The position numbers were made by a program, and so were the translations under genes. The notes under the pieces were generated by a model. It was not told where the DNA came from. It was given only the letters and a program-made list of their open reading frames with translations, and did no database searches. Below are positions 1-9,381 of a stretch of DNA of 64,000 nucleotides, piece by piece. The stretch is from Arthrobacter sp. 9AX (GTDB lineage Bacteria > Actinomycetota > Actinomycetes > Actinomycetales > Micrococcaceae): the NCBI RefSeq assembly GCF_902506095.1, contig NZ_LR733293.1:707502-771501 (forward strand). Direction: 5' to 3'. Every line of letters begins with the position of its first letter. Position 1 is the stretch's first letter.

Positions 1-1
1 C

Positions 2-157
2 GCCCAGAAACTCGAACGCCTCCTCACCAACGACCCCGGCATGGGCGTCATCCGCCACGCCGACGCCGGCTACGACCGCGCCCTCGACGTCGCCAAAGAA
101 CGCGGCGTCCGCATCCCCATGCAGGAATCGGCAGATTCCGCAGAAAACGCGAAGTAG
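2..157 (+). CDS. hutU: Urocanate hydratase, C-terminal end (partial)
   Basis: Only the last 51 codons are in the window; the gene begins upstream. The tail reads [20 protein letters not shown], the conserved end of urocanase, which hydrates urocanate to imidazolone propionate in histidine breakdown using tightly bound NAD+. The stop TAG at 155-157 is nine bases before the start of hutH, so the two form one transcription unit. The identification rests on this C-terminal block and on the neighbouring histidase. Confidence 0.85.
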   Translation, partial: AQKLERLLTNDPGMGVIRHADAGYDRALDVAKERGVRIPMQESADSAENAK

Positions 158-166
158 GAACCACAA

Positions 167-1759
167 GTGACACTTACAACCCACGAACCGGTGACCGTCA
201 CCCTCGGCTGCAGCGGTGTCACGCCCGAGGATGTGCTCGCCGTCGCGCGCCACAACGCCACGGTGACCATCTCCGCGGAAGCGCTCGAAACGGTCGCCAA
301 GGTCCGCGCCCACATCGATGACCTCGCCGCCAGCGACGTCCCTGCCTACGGCATCTCCACCGGCTTCGGCGCCCTGGCCAACCGCCACATCCCCGGCGAC
401 CTGCGCACCCAGCTCCAGAAAAGCCTGATCCGCAGCCACGCGGCCGGCATGGGCCCGGCGGTGGAACGCGAAGTGGTGCGCGGCATCATGTTCCTGCGCG
501 CCAAGACCCTCGCCTCCGGCCGCACCGGCGTCCGACCCGTGGTCCTGCAGACCATGGTGGACGTCCTCAACGCCGGCATCACCCCGGTGGTCCGCGAGTT
601 CGGGTCGCTCGGCTGCTCCGGCGATCTCGCGCCGCTGTCGCACTGCGCCCTGGTCCTGATGGGCGAGGGCGAAGCGGAAGGTCCCGACGGCGTCACGTAC
701 GGCGGGCGGGGAGAGCGGCCTGTCGCTGAGCTGCTTGCAGCGCACGGCATCGAGCCGGTCACCCTCGCCGAGAAGGAAGGACTGGCGCTGGTCAACGGCA
801 CCGAGGGCATGCTGGGCATGCTCCTGATGGCCATCGCCGACCTTCGCCAGCTGCTCACGACGGCGGACATCACCGCCGCGCTCAGCGTCGAGGCGCTGCT
901 GGGTACGGACCAGGTGTTCCTGCCCGGGCTGCACGCAGCCCTCCGTCCCCATCCCGGCCAGGCGGCCAGCGCGGACAACATGCTGCGCGTGCTGTCCGAC
1001 TCGCCCATCGTGGCCTCCCACAAGGTAGGGGATTCGCGGGTGCAGGACGCCTACTCGCTGCGCTGCGCTCCGCAGGTGGCCGGTGCTGTCCGCGACACCG
1101 TGGACCACGCCGCCCTGGTGGCTTCCCGTGAGCTTGCCGCGGCCATCGATAACCCGGTGGTCCTGCCGGACGGCCGCGTGAGCTCCAACGGCAACTTCCA
1201 CGGCGCCCCTGTTGCGTATGTGCTGGACTTCCTGGCCATCGCGGTTGCCGACCTAAGCTCGATTGCCGAGCGGCGGACGGACAGGATGCTGGATCCGGCC
1301 CGCTCGCACGGCCTGCCGGCGTTCCTTGCGGCTGATCCGGGCGTGGATTCCGGCCTGATGATCGCCCAGTACACCCAGGCGGGGCTCGTCTCGGACAACA
1401 AGCGGCTGGCTGTTCCCGCCTCCGTGGACTCCATCCCGAGTTCGGCCATGCAGGAGGACCACGTTTCCATGGGCTGGCACGCGGCGCGCAAACTGCGCAA
1501 GGCGGTGGAGAACCTGCGCCGGGTCCTGGCCATCGAGCTGGTGACCTCAGCCCGGGCGCTGGACATCCGGACCCAGCTCTCGGGCGGCGCGCTGGCCCCG
1601 GGGCCAGCGGGTGCCGCCGTGGTGGCTGCCCTCCGCTCCGTGGTGGCCGGGCCGGGAACCGACAGGTTCCTTTCGCCTGAACTGGAGGCGGCTGACCGCC
1701 TGGTCGCGGCAGGTGAGGTGCGCCGGGCGGCCGAATCCGCCGTCGGCACACTCGCCTGA
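167..1759 (+). CDS. hutH: Histidine ammonia-lyase
   Basis: Histidase deaminates L-histidine to trans-urocanate, the first step of the hut pathway, in the cytoplasm. The 530-aa length fits the family. The GSLGCSGDLAPLSH block (residues 146-159) contains the tripeptide C150-S151-G152 that cyclises to the MIO prosthetic group; most histidases have Ala-Ser-Gly here, and my recollection is that actinobacterial enzymes carry Cys. An N-terminal YGISTGFGALA block and the QEDHVSMG segment are also typical. The start is GTG, nine bases after hutU. The gene hutG lies about 9 kb away, so the pathway is split in this genome. Confidence 0.95.
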   Translation: MTLTTHEPVTVTLGCSGVTPEDVLAVARHNATVTISAEALETVAKVRAHIDDLAASDVPAYGISTGFGALANRHIPGDLRTQLQKSLIRSHAAGMGPAVEREVVRGIMFLRAKTLASGRTGVRPVVLQTMVDVLNAGITPVVREFGSLGCSGDLAPLSHCALVLMGEGEAEGPDGVTYGGRGERPVAELLAAHGIEPVTLAEKEGLALVNGTEGMLGMLLMAIADLRQLLTTADITAALSVEALLGTDQVFLPGLHAALRPHPGQAASADNMLRVLSDSPIVASHKVGDSRVQDAYSLRCAPQVAGAVRDTVDHAALVASRELAAAIDNPVVLPDGRVSSNGNFHGAPVAYVLDFLAIAVADLSSIAERRTDRMLDPARSHGLPAFLAADPGVDSGLMIAQYTQAGLVSDNKRLAVPASVDSIPSSAMQEDHVSMGWHAARKLRKAVENLRRVLAIELVTSARALDIRTQLSGGALAPGPAGAAVVAALRSVVAGPGTDRFLSPELEAADRLVAAGEVRRAAESAVGTLA

Positions 1760-1862
1760 AAAGGAAGAATCTTCAGAAAAGCAGCGCTGGCCGTCCGCCT
1801 GATGGAATTTCCGCCGACACGGTCATTGGGCGGGTGGTGAGTGTAGTAGAACTGAAGGTGTA

Positions 1863-2159
1863 GTGAAAGTCACATCAAAGAAGCTGTGGCAGCAGAACAT
1901 ATACAAAGGGGTAGAAGTTCACATGAAAGCACGTGGGGCAGTCCTATCGAGGCGTCACGCCCATTCCGCCGTTGTTTCCGACTGGAGGACCCTCCGGGCC
2001 GGGGAACGCGTCGAGATCATCAAGCAGGCGCATGTGGTGGCCACCGTGGAGGTGGAAGAAGTGTCGCAGAGCGGAAACGTTCTGTGGCTTGTGCCCTCCG
2101 GTCCCGCGGAGAAGCAGCTCTTTTTGAAGTCCGACGGCGTGCAGGTACGCCGCGGCTGA
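1863..2159 (+). CDS. Small conserved hypothetical protein
   Basis: The frame opens at GTG 1863 (98 aa), but ATG 1923 (78 aa) with an AAAGGGG box about 11 bases upstream is an equally good start. The protein is basic at its N-terminus, then has a beta-rich segment (RAGERVEIIKQAHVVATVEV ...) suggesting a small beta-barrel fold; there is no signal peptide, membrane segment or catalytic motif. A strong intrinsic terminator follows 20 bases after the stop, so it is a monocistronic, expressed gene. I do not recognise a named family and assign no function. Confidence 0.6.
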   Translation: MKVTSKKLWQQNIYKGVEVHMKARGAVLSRRHAHSAVVSDWRTLRAGERVEIIKQAHVVATVEVEEVSQSGNVLWLVPSGPAEKQLFLKSDGVQVRRG

Positions 2160-2179
2160 CAGCCTTGGCACTTCAAATG

Positions 2180-2217
2180 AAAGTCCCCGCACTGCGTGAT
2201 GCAGGGCGGGGACTTTT
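2180..2217 (+). terminator. Intrinsic terminator after the small hypothetical gene
   Basis: Eleven-base perfect arms (AAAGTCCCCGC at 2180-2190, GCGGGGACTTT at 2206-2216), an inner CTGC/GCAG pairing in the loop, and a T run at the end of the stem. Classical Rho-independent form. Confidence 0.85.
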
Positions 2218-2400
2218 GTATGTGCGCCAGAGGCGTCCATCGCAAACTGTCAGGCGGCGATGGCCTCGCAGGTTTCGCCGAACGGCACTGATTGCAAGCA
2301 CAAGTGCAGTCATAATCGGTCCATTGGCAGAGCCCGGCCTGCCTCAGCCACCATGGGTAAAGAGCCATCGTGACGTAGGTCGGAGAGAAGGAAATCCAGT

Positions 2401-3312
2401 ATGAAGATCATGCGCCTTGGGGACACCGGCAAGGAACAGCCCGCCGTTCTGGCGCCGTCCGCGGACGGATCCGAAGAGTATTTCAGCCTGCTGCCCCTGA
2501 CCGGGGACATCGACGGCCGTTTCCTCGCCGGCGGAGGCCTGGCAAAGGTGCGCGAAGCGCTGGCGGCGGGCGCGCTGCCCGTCCTCAAGGGAGCAGCCGG
2601 ACTCCGCGTCGGCGCCCCGGTGGCACGGCCCGGGGCGGTGGTGGGCATTGGTATGAACTATGCCGCGCACGCAGCCGAGTCCGGCTCCGCGCCGCCTGAG
2701 GTTCCCGTGGTGTTCCTCAAACCGACCAACACGGTGACCGGGCCTTATGACCCGGCGCCCATCCCGCCGCACTCCTCCTGCTACGACTGGGAGGTGGAGC
2801 TGGGCATGGTGATCGGCGCGGAAGCCTCCTACCTGGGGTCCGTTGAAGAGGCCCGGGAGTGCATCGCCGGGTACGTCACCGCCAACGACTTCTCTGAGCG
2901 CGAGTACCAGATTCCCGGTGCGGCCGGCCAGTGGACCAAGGGTAAGTCCCTGCCCGGTTCCACGCCCTTGGGCCCGTGGCTTGTTCCGGCGGATGAGATC
3001 GACGCCGGCCACCTGCCCCTGCACAGCCGGGTGAACGGTGAACCCCGCCAGGACTCATCCACCGCCGGGCTGATTTTCGACGTCGCTGCTCTAGTGCACC
3101 ACTGCAGCCAGTACATGCGGCTGGAGCCGGGCGATGTGATCATCACCGGGACTCCAGAAGGTGTTGCGCTTAGCGGCCGCTTCCCGTACCTGAAGCCGGG
3201 GGACGTGGTGGAGGTTGCCATTGAAGGACTGGGCCGCCAGCGCCAGGAACTGTACCGCGCCTCAGGCGCGGCGCGGTACAGCCAGGAGCCGGGGCAGCTT
3301 CAGTCCACCTAA
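2401..3312 (+). CDS. Fumarylacetoacetate hydrolase family protein
   Basis: A 303-aa cytoplasmic enzyme of the FAH superfamily, which cleaves or hydrates 2-keto/1,3-diketo acids at the end of aromatic and sugar-acid degradation. The metal site is visible as E131 and E133 in the YDWEVELGMVIG block and D163 in TANDFSERE; KSLPGSTPLGPW and ITGTPEGVAL are further family signatures. AGAAGGA lies eight bases before the ATG. It is not in an operon with pathway partners, so the substrate (for example 2-keto-3-deoxy acid or 2-hydroxyhepta-diene-dioate) cannot be decided. Its stop overlaps the convergent USP gene by four bases. Confidence 0.85.
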   Translation: MKIMRLGDTGKEQPAVLAPSADGSEEYFSLLPLTGDIDGRFLAGGGLAKVREALAAGALPVLKGAAGLRVGAPVARPGAVVGIGMNYAAHAAESGSAPPEVPVVFLKPTNTVTGPYDPAPIPPHSSCYDWEVELGMVIGAEASYLGSVEEARECIAGYVTANDFSEREYQIPGAAGQWTKGKSLPGSTPLGPWLVPADEIDAGHLPLHSRVNGEPRQDSSTAGLIFDVAALVHHCSQYMRLEPGDVIITGTPEGVALSGRFPYLKPGDVVEVAIEGLGRQRQELYRASGAARYSQEPGQLQST

Positions 3313-3701
3313 CCGGCCTTCACTGCCAGGACCGGGCAGTCGGCCTCAAGCAGGATCCGCTGGGACACGCTGCCCATGATGAGCTTGCCCACCGGAGTCC
3401 GGCGCCGCAAACCGATCACGATCAGTTCCGCGTTGTTCTCCTCCGCCGCGTCCAGGACTTCTGCGGCGGCATCGTGGCCACGGACCGGCTGCTTGATCAC
3501 GTGGTCGATGCCCTGGGTAGCCAGCCGGTCCTCGATGCTCTGGATTTCCGGTTCCTGGGCGTAGCGGTTGTCCACCAGCGCGTCACCCTTGGACGAGTTG
3601 ATGACCAAGAGTGTGGAACTGCGGTTCCTCGCTTCCACGATGGCCTGGGTCAGGGCTGCTTCGCCCTCGGGGGTCGGGACGTATCCCACCACGATGGTCA
3701 T
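3309..3701 (-). CDS. Universal stress protein (UspA family, single domain)
   Basis: A 130-aa single-domain Usp. It begins MTIVVGYVPTPEG, the usual first strand and loop, and ends with GLRRRTPVGKLIMGSVSQRI, the G-x2-G-x9-G-S nucleotide-binding signature, followed by DCPVLAVK. Usps of this type bind ATP and aid stress survival; the specific role is unknown. The gene lies 49 bases downstream of tctA on the same strand and could be the last gene of the tct operon, or separate; convergent with the FAH gene. Confidence 0.88.
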   Translation of the reverse strand: MTIVVGYVPTPEGEAALTQAIVEARNRSSTLLVINSSKGDALVDNRYAQEPEIQSIEDRLATQGIDHVIKQPVRGHDAAAEVLDAAEENNAELIVIGLRRRTPVGKLIMGSVSQRILLEADCPVLAVKAG

Positions 3702-3750
3702 GGCTGATTCTCTTTTCTGTAGTTCCGGGGCTTTCGGGCAGGGGCGCTTT

Positions 3751-5289
3751 CTAGTCGCTGTAGTCGGCTGCGCCGGAATTGGCGGGAAGCAGCGGTTGGC
3801 GGGGCGCGCGGTTCCGCCGGATCAGCTTGAAGACCAGCGGCCACAGGAGGATGAGCCCCACAATGATGTAAACAACGATGGCGATCGGCTCGCTGAGCAG
3901 GCCCGCGGGGTCGCCGGCGCTGAGCTGGAGCGTCTTCCGGAGCTGGCCTTCGATGCGCGGGCCAAGGATCACGCCGAGGATCAGCGGCAGCACAGGCAGT
4001 CCGAAGCGCCGCATCATGAACCCGAGGACGCCGAGGACCAGCAGAATCACCAGGTCGAACGCCTGCAGGTTCACCGAGTAGGCGCCCAACGTGGCGAAGA
4101 AGAGGATGCCCGCGTACAGGTAGGGGCGGGGAAGCTGCAGGAGCTTGGCCCACATCGGTGCCAGCGGCAGGTTGATCAGCAGGAGCAGCAGGTTGCCGAT
4201 GAACAGGCTGGCAATCAGCGCCCACACCAGGGGACCCTGGCTGCTGAACAGCTGCGGGCCCGGCTGGATGCCGTAGGAGGTGAAGGCTGCCAGCATCACG
4301 GCGGCGGTGGCGTTGGTGGGCAGGCCCAGCGCCAGCATGGGGGTCAGGGTACCGGCGGCGGCTGCGTTGTTGGCAGCTTCCGGACCGGCAACACCTTCGA
4401 TGGCGCCCTTGCCGAACTCTTCGGGGTGCTTGCTGAGGCGCTTCTCGGTGACGTAGGACAGGAACGTGGGGATCTCCGCGCCACCTGCCGGCAGTGCGCC
4501 GAACGGGAAGCCGAAGGCGGTACCGCGCAGCCACGGCTTCCAGGACCGCTTCCAGTCGGACTTGCCCATCCAGGGCTGCCCGACGGGAATGGCATGCAGC
4601 GGGGTGCGGCGCAAGTGGGCGGCAACCCAAAGGGCTTCGCCAACCGCGAAGATGGCCACGGCCACCACTACGATGTCCAGGCCGTCCGCCAGCAGCGGCT
4701 GGCCGAACGTCAGGCGGCGCTGGCCGGTGACGGAGTCGATGCCCACCAGGCCGATGGCCAGGCCGAGCGCCAGCGAGGCGAACCCGCGGAGCCGGGACGA
4801 GCCCAGGACCGCGGTGACGGCCAGCAGGGCAAGGACCATGATGGCGAAGTAGCTGGGCGCGCCCAGGCTGACGGCGAACTGGACCACTATCGGTGCGCAG
4901 ACGGCCAGGAGGGCGGTGCCGATGGTGCCGGCAACGAACGAGCCGATGGCCGCCGTCGCAAGCGCCTGCGCCGCCCGGCCGGCCTTGGCCATCTTGTTGC
5001 CCTCGATCGCCGTCACCACCGACGACGATTCACCCGGTGTATTGAGCAGGATGGAGGTGGTGGAGCCGCCGTACATGCCGCCGTAGTAGATGCCGGCGAA
5101 CATAATAAAAGCGCTGGTGGGTTCCAGGGCGTAGGTGACCGGAAGCAGCAGGGCCACGGTCATGGCCGGGCCCAGGCCCGGAAGGACGCCGACGGCGGTG
5201 CCCAGGAGGACGCCGATGACGGCGTACAGGAGATTCATGGGAGTGAGGGCGGTGGCGAAGCCGTCCATCAGGGAGGACCAGACGTCCAT
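3751..5289 (-). CDS. tctA: Tripartite tricarboxylate transporter, large permease TctA
   Basis: A 512-aa membrane protein with about a dozen hydrophobic segments, the large channel subunit of a TTT uptake system. [18 protein letters not shown] near residue 40 and the [16 protein letters not shown] block near residue 325 are the two repeated family signatures. It starts directly after the tctB stop. Together with TctB and the periplasmic-type binding protein TctC it takes up di- or tricarboxylates driven by an ion gradient. The exact substrate (citrate, tartrate, phthalate and others are known in the family) cannot be read from sequence. Confidence 0.93.
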   Translation of the reverse strand: MDVWSSLMDGFATALTPMNLLYAVIGVLLGTAVGVLPGLGPAMTVALLLPVTYALEPTSAFIMFAGIYYGGMYGGSTTSILLNTPGESSSVVTAIEGNKMAKAGRAAQALATAAIGSFVAGTIGTALLAVCAPIVVQFAVSLGAPSYFAIMVLALLAVTAVLGSSRLRGFASLALGLAIGLVGIDSVTGQRRLTFGQPLLADGLDIVVVAVAIFAVGEALWVAAHLRRTPLHAIPVGQPWMGKSDWKRSWKPWLRGTAFGFPFGALPAGGAEIPTFLSYVTEKRLSKHPEEFGKGAIEGVAGPEAANNAAAAGTLTPMLALGLPTNATAAVMLAAFTSYGIQPGPQLFSSQGPLVWALIASLFIGNLLLLLINLPLAPMWAKLLQLPRPYLYAGILFFATLGAYSVNLQAFDLVILLVLGVLGFMMRRFGLPVLPLILGVILGPRIEGQLRKTLQLSAGDPAGLLSEPIAIVVYIIVGLILLWPLVFKLIRRNRAPRQPLLPANSGAADYSD

Positions 5290-5793
5290 TTAGAGGATTC
5301 CTTCCAGGAGCCCGGCGGGCAGTGCGATGCCGAGGCCGAGGTAGAAGCCGTAGAAGGTCAGCAGCGACATGGCCACCGAGATAAGCCCGTCACGGATGTA
5401 GTGGCGGCTGCCCAGGGCCAGGACGCAGCCCCAGAACAGGACTGTGCCGGAGATGACCCAACCGGCCCAGTCGATGAGCAGGATGTTCAGGATGAACGCG
5501 CCGGCCAGCGGCAGGACGGTCTTCCAGTCGGCGGGGTGGGTGAGGTCCACGTCTTCGCCGCCTTCCGCTTCGCCCTGGCCGCCGCGGAGCACATTCACGG
5601 CCAGCAGGACGGCGCAGACCACGAGCAAAGCGGCCACGATGTACGGCACCGTCTTGGGACCCACGGGATCGGACTGCGAATATGGAACTGCCAGCCTGTT
5701 GGCGTCGAGGAAGACGACGACGCCGGCCGCGCCGAGCAGGAGTGCGACCCCCAGCTCGGCGCGGCCTTTCAGGCCTTTGGTCAGGGAGCTCAC
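5290..5793 (-). CDS. tctB: Tripartite tricarboxylate transporter, small permease TctB
   Basis: A 167-aa protein with four predicted membrane helices, matching the TctB small subunit in size and topology, with the usual GPKTVPYIVAALLVV segment. Its GTG start at 5793 overlaps the tctC stop (GTGA), and its stop abuts the tctA start, so translation of the three genes is coupled. Confidence 0.88.
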   Translation of the reverse strand: MSSLTKGLKGRAELGVALLLGAAGVVVFLDANRLAVPYSQSDPVGPKTVPYIVAALLVVCAVLLAVNVLRGGQGEAEGGEDVDLTHPADWKTVLPLAGAFILNILLIDWAGWVISGTVLFWGCVLALGSRHYIRDGLISVAMSLLTFYGFYLGLGIALPAGLLEGIL

Positions 5794-6800
5794 GCCAACC
5801 CAAGCTTGGTGAGGACATCCGCCACCCGCTTGTCCTGGTCGGTGAGGAACTTCTCGAACTCGTTGCCGGTGATGAAGGCATCGGACCAGCCGTGGGTCTT
5901 CAGGGCTTCCTTCCAGCCTGCGGTGCCGTGCATCTTCTCCAGGGCGGCAATCAGGGACGCCTTATCCTGGTCAGTGATGCCCGGAGGAGCCACGATGCCG
6001 CGCCAGTTGGTGAACACCAGGTCGATGTTGGATTCCTTCAGCGTGGGTGCGTCCACGCCCTCAAGCCGCTTTTCGCCGCTCGTGGCCAGGACACGCACTT
6101 CACCGGACTTGATCTGCTGCAGGAACTCGCCTGCGCCGGAAGCGGCAAAGCCAAGCTTGTTGCCAAGGATCGCGGGCAGCAGGTCTCCACCGCCGTCGTA
6201 GGACACGAAGTTGACCTTGGTGGCGTCGATGCCGACGGCGCCGGCAAGCTGCATGGGCAGGAGGTGGTCCGGGCCGCCGGGGGAGGAGCCGCCGCCCACG
6301 GCGACAGAGCCGGGATCAGCCTTCCAGGCCTTCACGAGGTCGTCGATGGTTTTGTACGGGGAGTCCTTGCTGACCATGATGGCGCCGGGCTCTTCGATGA
6401 GCCGGGCCAGGGGGGTGGTTTCGGTCAGTTTCGACTCGGACTTGTTGGTGTAGCTCGCACCCACCACGCCCAGCCCCATCAGCATGGTGAGGTCCCCGTT
6501 GCCCTTTTCGTTGACAACGCGGGCCAGGCCCACGGTGCCGCCGGCACCGGCGAGGTTGAACACTTCGGTGTTGGTGGAGATCTTCTCGTCGTCGAGGACC
6601 TTGGCTGCTGCGCGGGCAGTGGTGTCGTAACCGCCGCCCGGGGTGTTCGGAACCATGATCTGCAGCCCGGTGATGGGCCCGGCGGCAGCGCCGGAGCTCT
6701 GTGAACCGGTGGAGCTCTTGCCGGTGGCACCGCAGCCGGTGGCCATCAGGGCGATGCCGGCGGCGACGGCGGCGACTCGCAATGCGCGGATCTGGCGCAT
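5790..6800 (-). CDS. tctC: Tripartite tricarboxylate transporter, substrate-binding lipoprotein TctC
   Basis: I choose the ATG at 6800 (336 aa) because AGAAGAGG sits six bases upstream; longer frames to 6932 have no ribosome site. The N-terminus MRQIRALRVAAVAAGIALMATGC is a lipoprotein signal with the lipidated Cys in a slightly irregular lipobox (Ala at -3). The mature part has the Bug/TctC hallmarks MVPNTPGGGYDTTAR, NLAGAGGTVG and a C-terminal three-layer fold. It captures the carboxylate outside the membrane and delivers it to TctAB. The divergent CitA/CitB-type regulators probably control it. Confidence 0.93.
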   Translation of the reverse strand: MRQIRALRVAAVAAGIALMATGCGATGKSSTGSQSSGAAAGPITGLQIMVPNTPGGGYDTTARAAAKVLDDEKISTNTEVFNLAGAGGTVGLARVVNEKGNGDLTMLMGLGVVGASYTNKSESKLTETTPLARLIEEPGAIMVSKDSPYKTIDDLVKAWKADPGSVAVGGGSSPGGPDHLLPMQLAGAVGIDATKVNFVSYDGGGDLLPAILGNKLGFAASGAGEFLQQIKSGEVRVLATSGEKRLEGVDAPTLKESNIDLVFTNWRGIVAPPGITDQDKASLIAALEKMHGTAGWKEALKTHGWSDAFITGNEFEKFLTDQDKRVADVLTKLGLA

Positions 6801-7048
6801 GGTGTTCCTCTTCTCAGTCATGCAATTCTTTACAAGGTGGCCAGCGGACCTGGCCTGTGCTCTGATGCTAGGCCCGCCCGTGACGGGCGTCACTCTTGTG
6901 TACGCAGAGAAAGTTAAGTTCATTGCGTTCACGTTTCCGGCGTCCCACCTGCGCTTTCACCAGCCGTTACGGTGGACCCCGGTGGGATATAGTTCCCGGT
7001 ACCCCGCAGGTGCAGGCGCCGGCATCAGAAACAAAAGGAATCCCCGCA
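6801..7048. promoter_or_regulatory. Divergent promoter region between tctC and the sensor kinase
   Basis: This 248-bp gap between divergent units must hold both promoters. It contains a perfect inverted repeat CGCCCGT-G-ACGGGCG at 6875-6889 and AT-richer sequence after it (AAGTTAAGTTCATTGCG). In the CitAB/TctDE scheme the response regulator binds such an interval; the repeat is a candidate site, not a proven one. Confidence 0.45.
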
Positions 7049-8683
7049 GTGGCTCGACGTAGAGGAATGTCCCTCGCCGGACAGTACCTTGTGCTCCAGT
7101 TGCTGATTGTCCTGGCGGTACTGGTGGCCGTGGTGGCAATCTCCCTGGCCCAGTCCGCGGCGGCATTCGAACGTACCGAGGGACGGCGTGCCTTGTCCGC
7201 TGCCGAAGCACTGGGCAACAACCCGACGGTCCGGGCGCTGCTGCCGGACGCACAGCCCCAGTCAGGCGCCGTCCTTCCTGCGGTGGCCGAATCCGTGCGG
7301 ACCGTGTCCGGATCGTCCCAGGTGGCGTTGGCGAAACTGGACCGGACCGTGGTTGCGGCAAGTGATCCCGGCCTGGTGGGCAACCCCCTGGAACTCGGTG
7401 CCAGCAGGGTCATGGAAGGCCGTGCCTGGACCGGAGTGGTGGGCGGCGCCGGGGTGCCGGTCCTGTCAGCCCACGTGCCCGTCCTCAACGACGAGGGGAA
7501 GATGATCGGCATTGCCGCCATCAGCCGGAACTACCCGTCCACCCTGGAGCGGCTGGGCGACGCCGTTCCCAACCTGTTGACCTATCTCGGCGTCGCCAGC
7601 GTGCTGGGCGTGGCCGGATCCCTGCTGCTGTCCCGCCGCGTCAAGCGCCAGACACTCGGCATGGAGCCCAGCGAAATCACCGGCCTGGTGGAAAACCGGG
7701 AAGCCATGGTCCACGGCCTGAAGGAAGGCGTGGTGGCGCTGGACCCGCATGAACGGATCACCGTGGCCAATGACAGTGCCCGGAAACTGCTGGGACTGCC
7801 GGCGGACTGCGTGGGCAAAAAGCTTGCGTCCCTTCCCGTGGACCCTGCCCTGAAGGTGGTCCTGACCCGCGACCAGCCGCACCCGGACCAGCTGGTCCTG
7901 GTGGGCGAGCGGCTGGTGGTGGCCAACCGGGTCCCCATCCGCTCACGGGGCCGGGACATTGGCTCGGTGACCACGCTGAGGGACCGGACCGAGCTGTCCT
8001 CGTTGGAACGCGAGCTCGGCGCCACCCGCACCGCCACGGATACGCTCCGCGCCCAGGCCCACGAGTTCGCCAACCAGCTCCATGTGATTTCCGGCCTGAT
8101 CCAGATCGGCGAGTACGATTCCGTAGTGCAGTTCGTCAACGGCGCCACCCTGGACCGGACCAGGCTCAACGACGAGGTCACCAGCCGCATCGAGGACCCG
8201 GCGCTCGCCGCACTGCTGATTGCCAAGTCCAGCCTGGCCACCGAACACGGCGTGGCGCTGCAGCTGGACCCCGGGTCCGCCCTGGATCCGGTCAGCGACG
8301 AGCTGTCCCGCGACCTCGCCACCGTGGTGGGCAACCTGGTGGACAACGCGTTCGACGCCGTCACGGGACTTCCGGACGCCGCTGTCCGCGTGGTCGTGGA
8401 GGAGGGCCGGGACCCCGTCACGGGGGCGGATCAGGTCACCGTCACCGTCCGCGATACCGGCCCGGGCGTCCCGGACGGGGCAGCAGAGGAGATCTTCCGC
8501 CAGGGCTTCACCACCAAGGAAGCCGGGCCGGGGGGCGGTCGCGGCTTCGGCCTGGCACTCTCCCGGGTGGTCTGCCGGAGGTCCGGCGGAGATCTTACCG
8601 TGGCCAACAGCAACGGCGCAGTTTTCACCGCCCGGTTCACCAAACGTACAAACCAGCCCAAAAGAGGTACAACAAAGCCATGA
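7049..8683 (+). CDS. CitA/DcuS-type sensor histidine kinase
   Basis: The start is GTG 7049 (544 aa), preceded by AAAAGGA nine bases upstream; further upstream codons lack a ribosome site. TM1 is about residues 10-32, followed by an extracellular PDC-like sensor domain, TM2 near 175-195, a cytoplasmic PAS domain (KEGVVALDPHERITVAN), then the kinase core. H338 lies in AQAHEFANQLHVISGLIQIG, the H-box of the CitA/DcuS class; NLVDNAFDA, DTGPGVP and GRGFGLAL are the N and G boxes. It senses extracellular carboxylates in its class and overlaps its response regulator by four bases. Divergent to tctCBA, which it likely controls. Confidence 0.92.
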   Translation: MARRRGMSLAGQYLVLQLLIVLAVLVAVVAISLAQSAAAFERTEGRRALSAAEALGNNPTVRALLPDAQPQSGAVLPAVAESVRTVSGSSQVALAKLDRTVVAASDPGLVGNPLELGASRVMEGRAWTGVVGGAGVPVLSAHVPVLNDEGKMIGIAAISRNYPSTLERLGDAVPNLLTYLGVASVLGVAGSLLLSRRVKRQTLGMEPSEITGLVENREAMVHGLKEGVVALDPHERITVANDSARKLLGLPADCVGKKLASLPVDPALKVVLTRDQPHPDQLVLVGERLVVANRVPIRSRGRDIGSVTTLRDRTELSSLERELGATRTATDTLRAQAHEFANQLHVISGLIQIGEYDSVVQFVNGATLDRTRLNDEVTSRIEDPALAALLIAKSSLATEHGVALQLDPGSALDPVSDELSRDLATVVGNLVDNAFDAVTGLPDAAVRVVVEEGRDPVTGADQVTVTVRDTGPGVPDGAAEEIFRQGFTTKEAGPGGGRGFGLALSRVVCRRSGGDLTVANSNGAVFTARFTKRTNQPKRGTTKP

Positions 8684-9348
8684 TCAAGGTGCTGATTGTC
8701 GATGACGACTTTATGGTGGCCAAGGTCCACGCGGGCTTCATCCAGCGGACGCCAGGGTTCACCGTGGTGGGAGTGGCCCACACCGGCGTCCAGGCCGTGG
8801 CTGAAACCGGGCGGCTGCAGCCGGACCTGGTGCTGCTGGACATCCACCTGCCGGACATCAACGGGCTGGACCTGATGCACAAACTGCGCGATGCCGCCCC
8901 TGAGCTGGACGTGCTGGTGATCAGCGCCGCCCGGGAGGTGGAAACGGTCCGCAAGGCGCTGCGCGGCGGGATTGTGCACTACCTGATCAAGCCGTTTTCG
9001 CAGTCGGACCTCCAGGAGCGGCTACAGCATTACCGCAGCGCCTACCAGAGCCTGGACTCGGCCAAGGACGTGGCGGAGCAGTCGGACGTCAACCGGGTGT
9101 TCGGCCTGGACCGGACGGAGCGCCCGCTGCCCAAGGGCTGCAGCATCGAGACGCTGAAGCTGGTGGAAGCCGCGCTCAACGCCGCGGAGAGTGACCTGTC
9201 CGCGGCGGAGGTGGCCGAACAGCTGGGCACGTCCCGGGTCAGTGCCCGCCGCTACCTCGAATATCTGCACGACGAAGGAACGCTGGACGTGCGGCTGAAG
9301 TACGGGGTGGGACGCCCGGAACGGCGCTACGTCATGAAGGGCTCCTAG
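8680..9348 (+). CDS. CitB/DcuR-type response regulator
   Basis: A 222-aa regulator. The receiver domain carries D8-D9-D10, phospho-acceptor D54 (LLDIHLPD), S82 and K104. The C-terminal part has the helix-turn-helix of the CitB class (LSAAEVAEQLGTSRVSARRYLEYL) ending with the family's GRPERRY tail. ATGA overlap with the kinase gene shows co-translation. It most likely activates the divergent tct operon when the carboxylate is present. Confidence 0.92.
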   Translation: MIKVLIVDDDFMVAKVHAGFIQRTPGFTVVGVAHTGVQAVAETGRLQPDLVLLDIHLPDINGLDLMHKLRDAAPELDVLVISAAREVETVRKALRGGIVHYLIKPFSQSDLQERLQHYRSAYQSLDSAKDVAEQSDVNRVFGLDRTERPLPKGCSIETLKLVEAALNAAESDLSAAEVAEQLGTSRVSARRYLEYLHDEGTLDVRLKYGVGRPERRYVMKGS

Positions 9349-9381
9349 GACCGCAAAGCGGCGGACACGGCGGCAGATCGC

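Noticed and set aside
2291..2307. GCACAAGTGC palindrome before the FAH gene
   Set aside because: Only ten bases and no supporting half-sites; a chance match is likely.
3568..6201. An 877-codon open frame on the + strand across the tct operon
   Set aside because: It is antisense to tctA and tctB, both well-supported; its composition (long Gln/Glu/Gly/Ala runs) is the usual shadow of GC-rich coding DNA.
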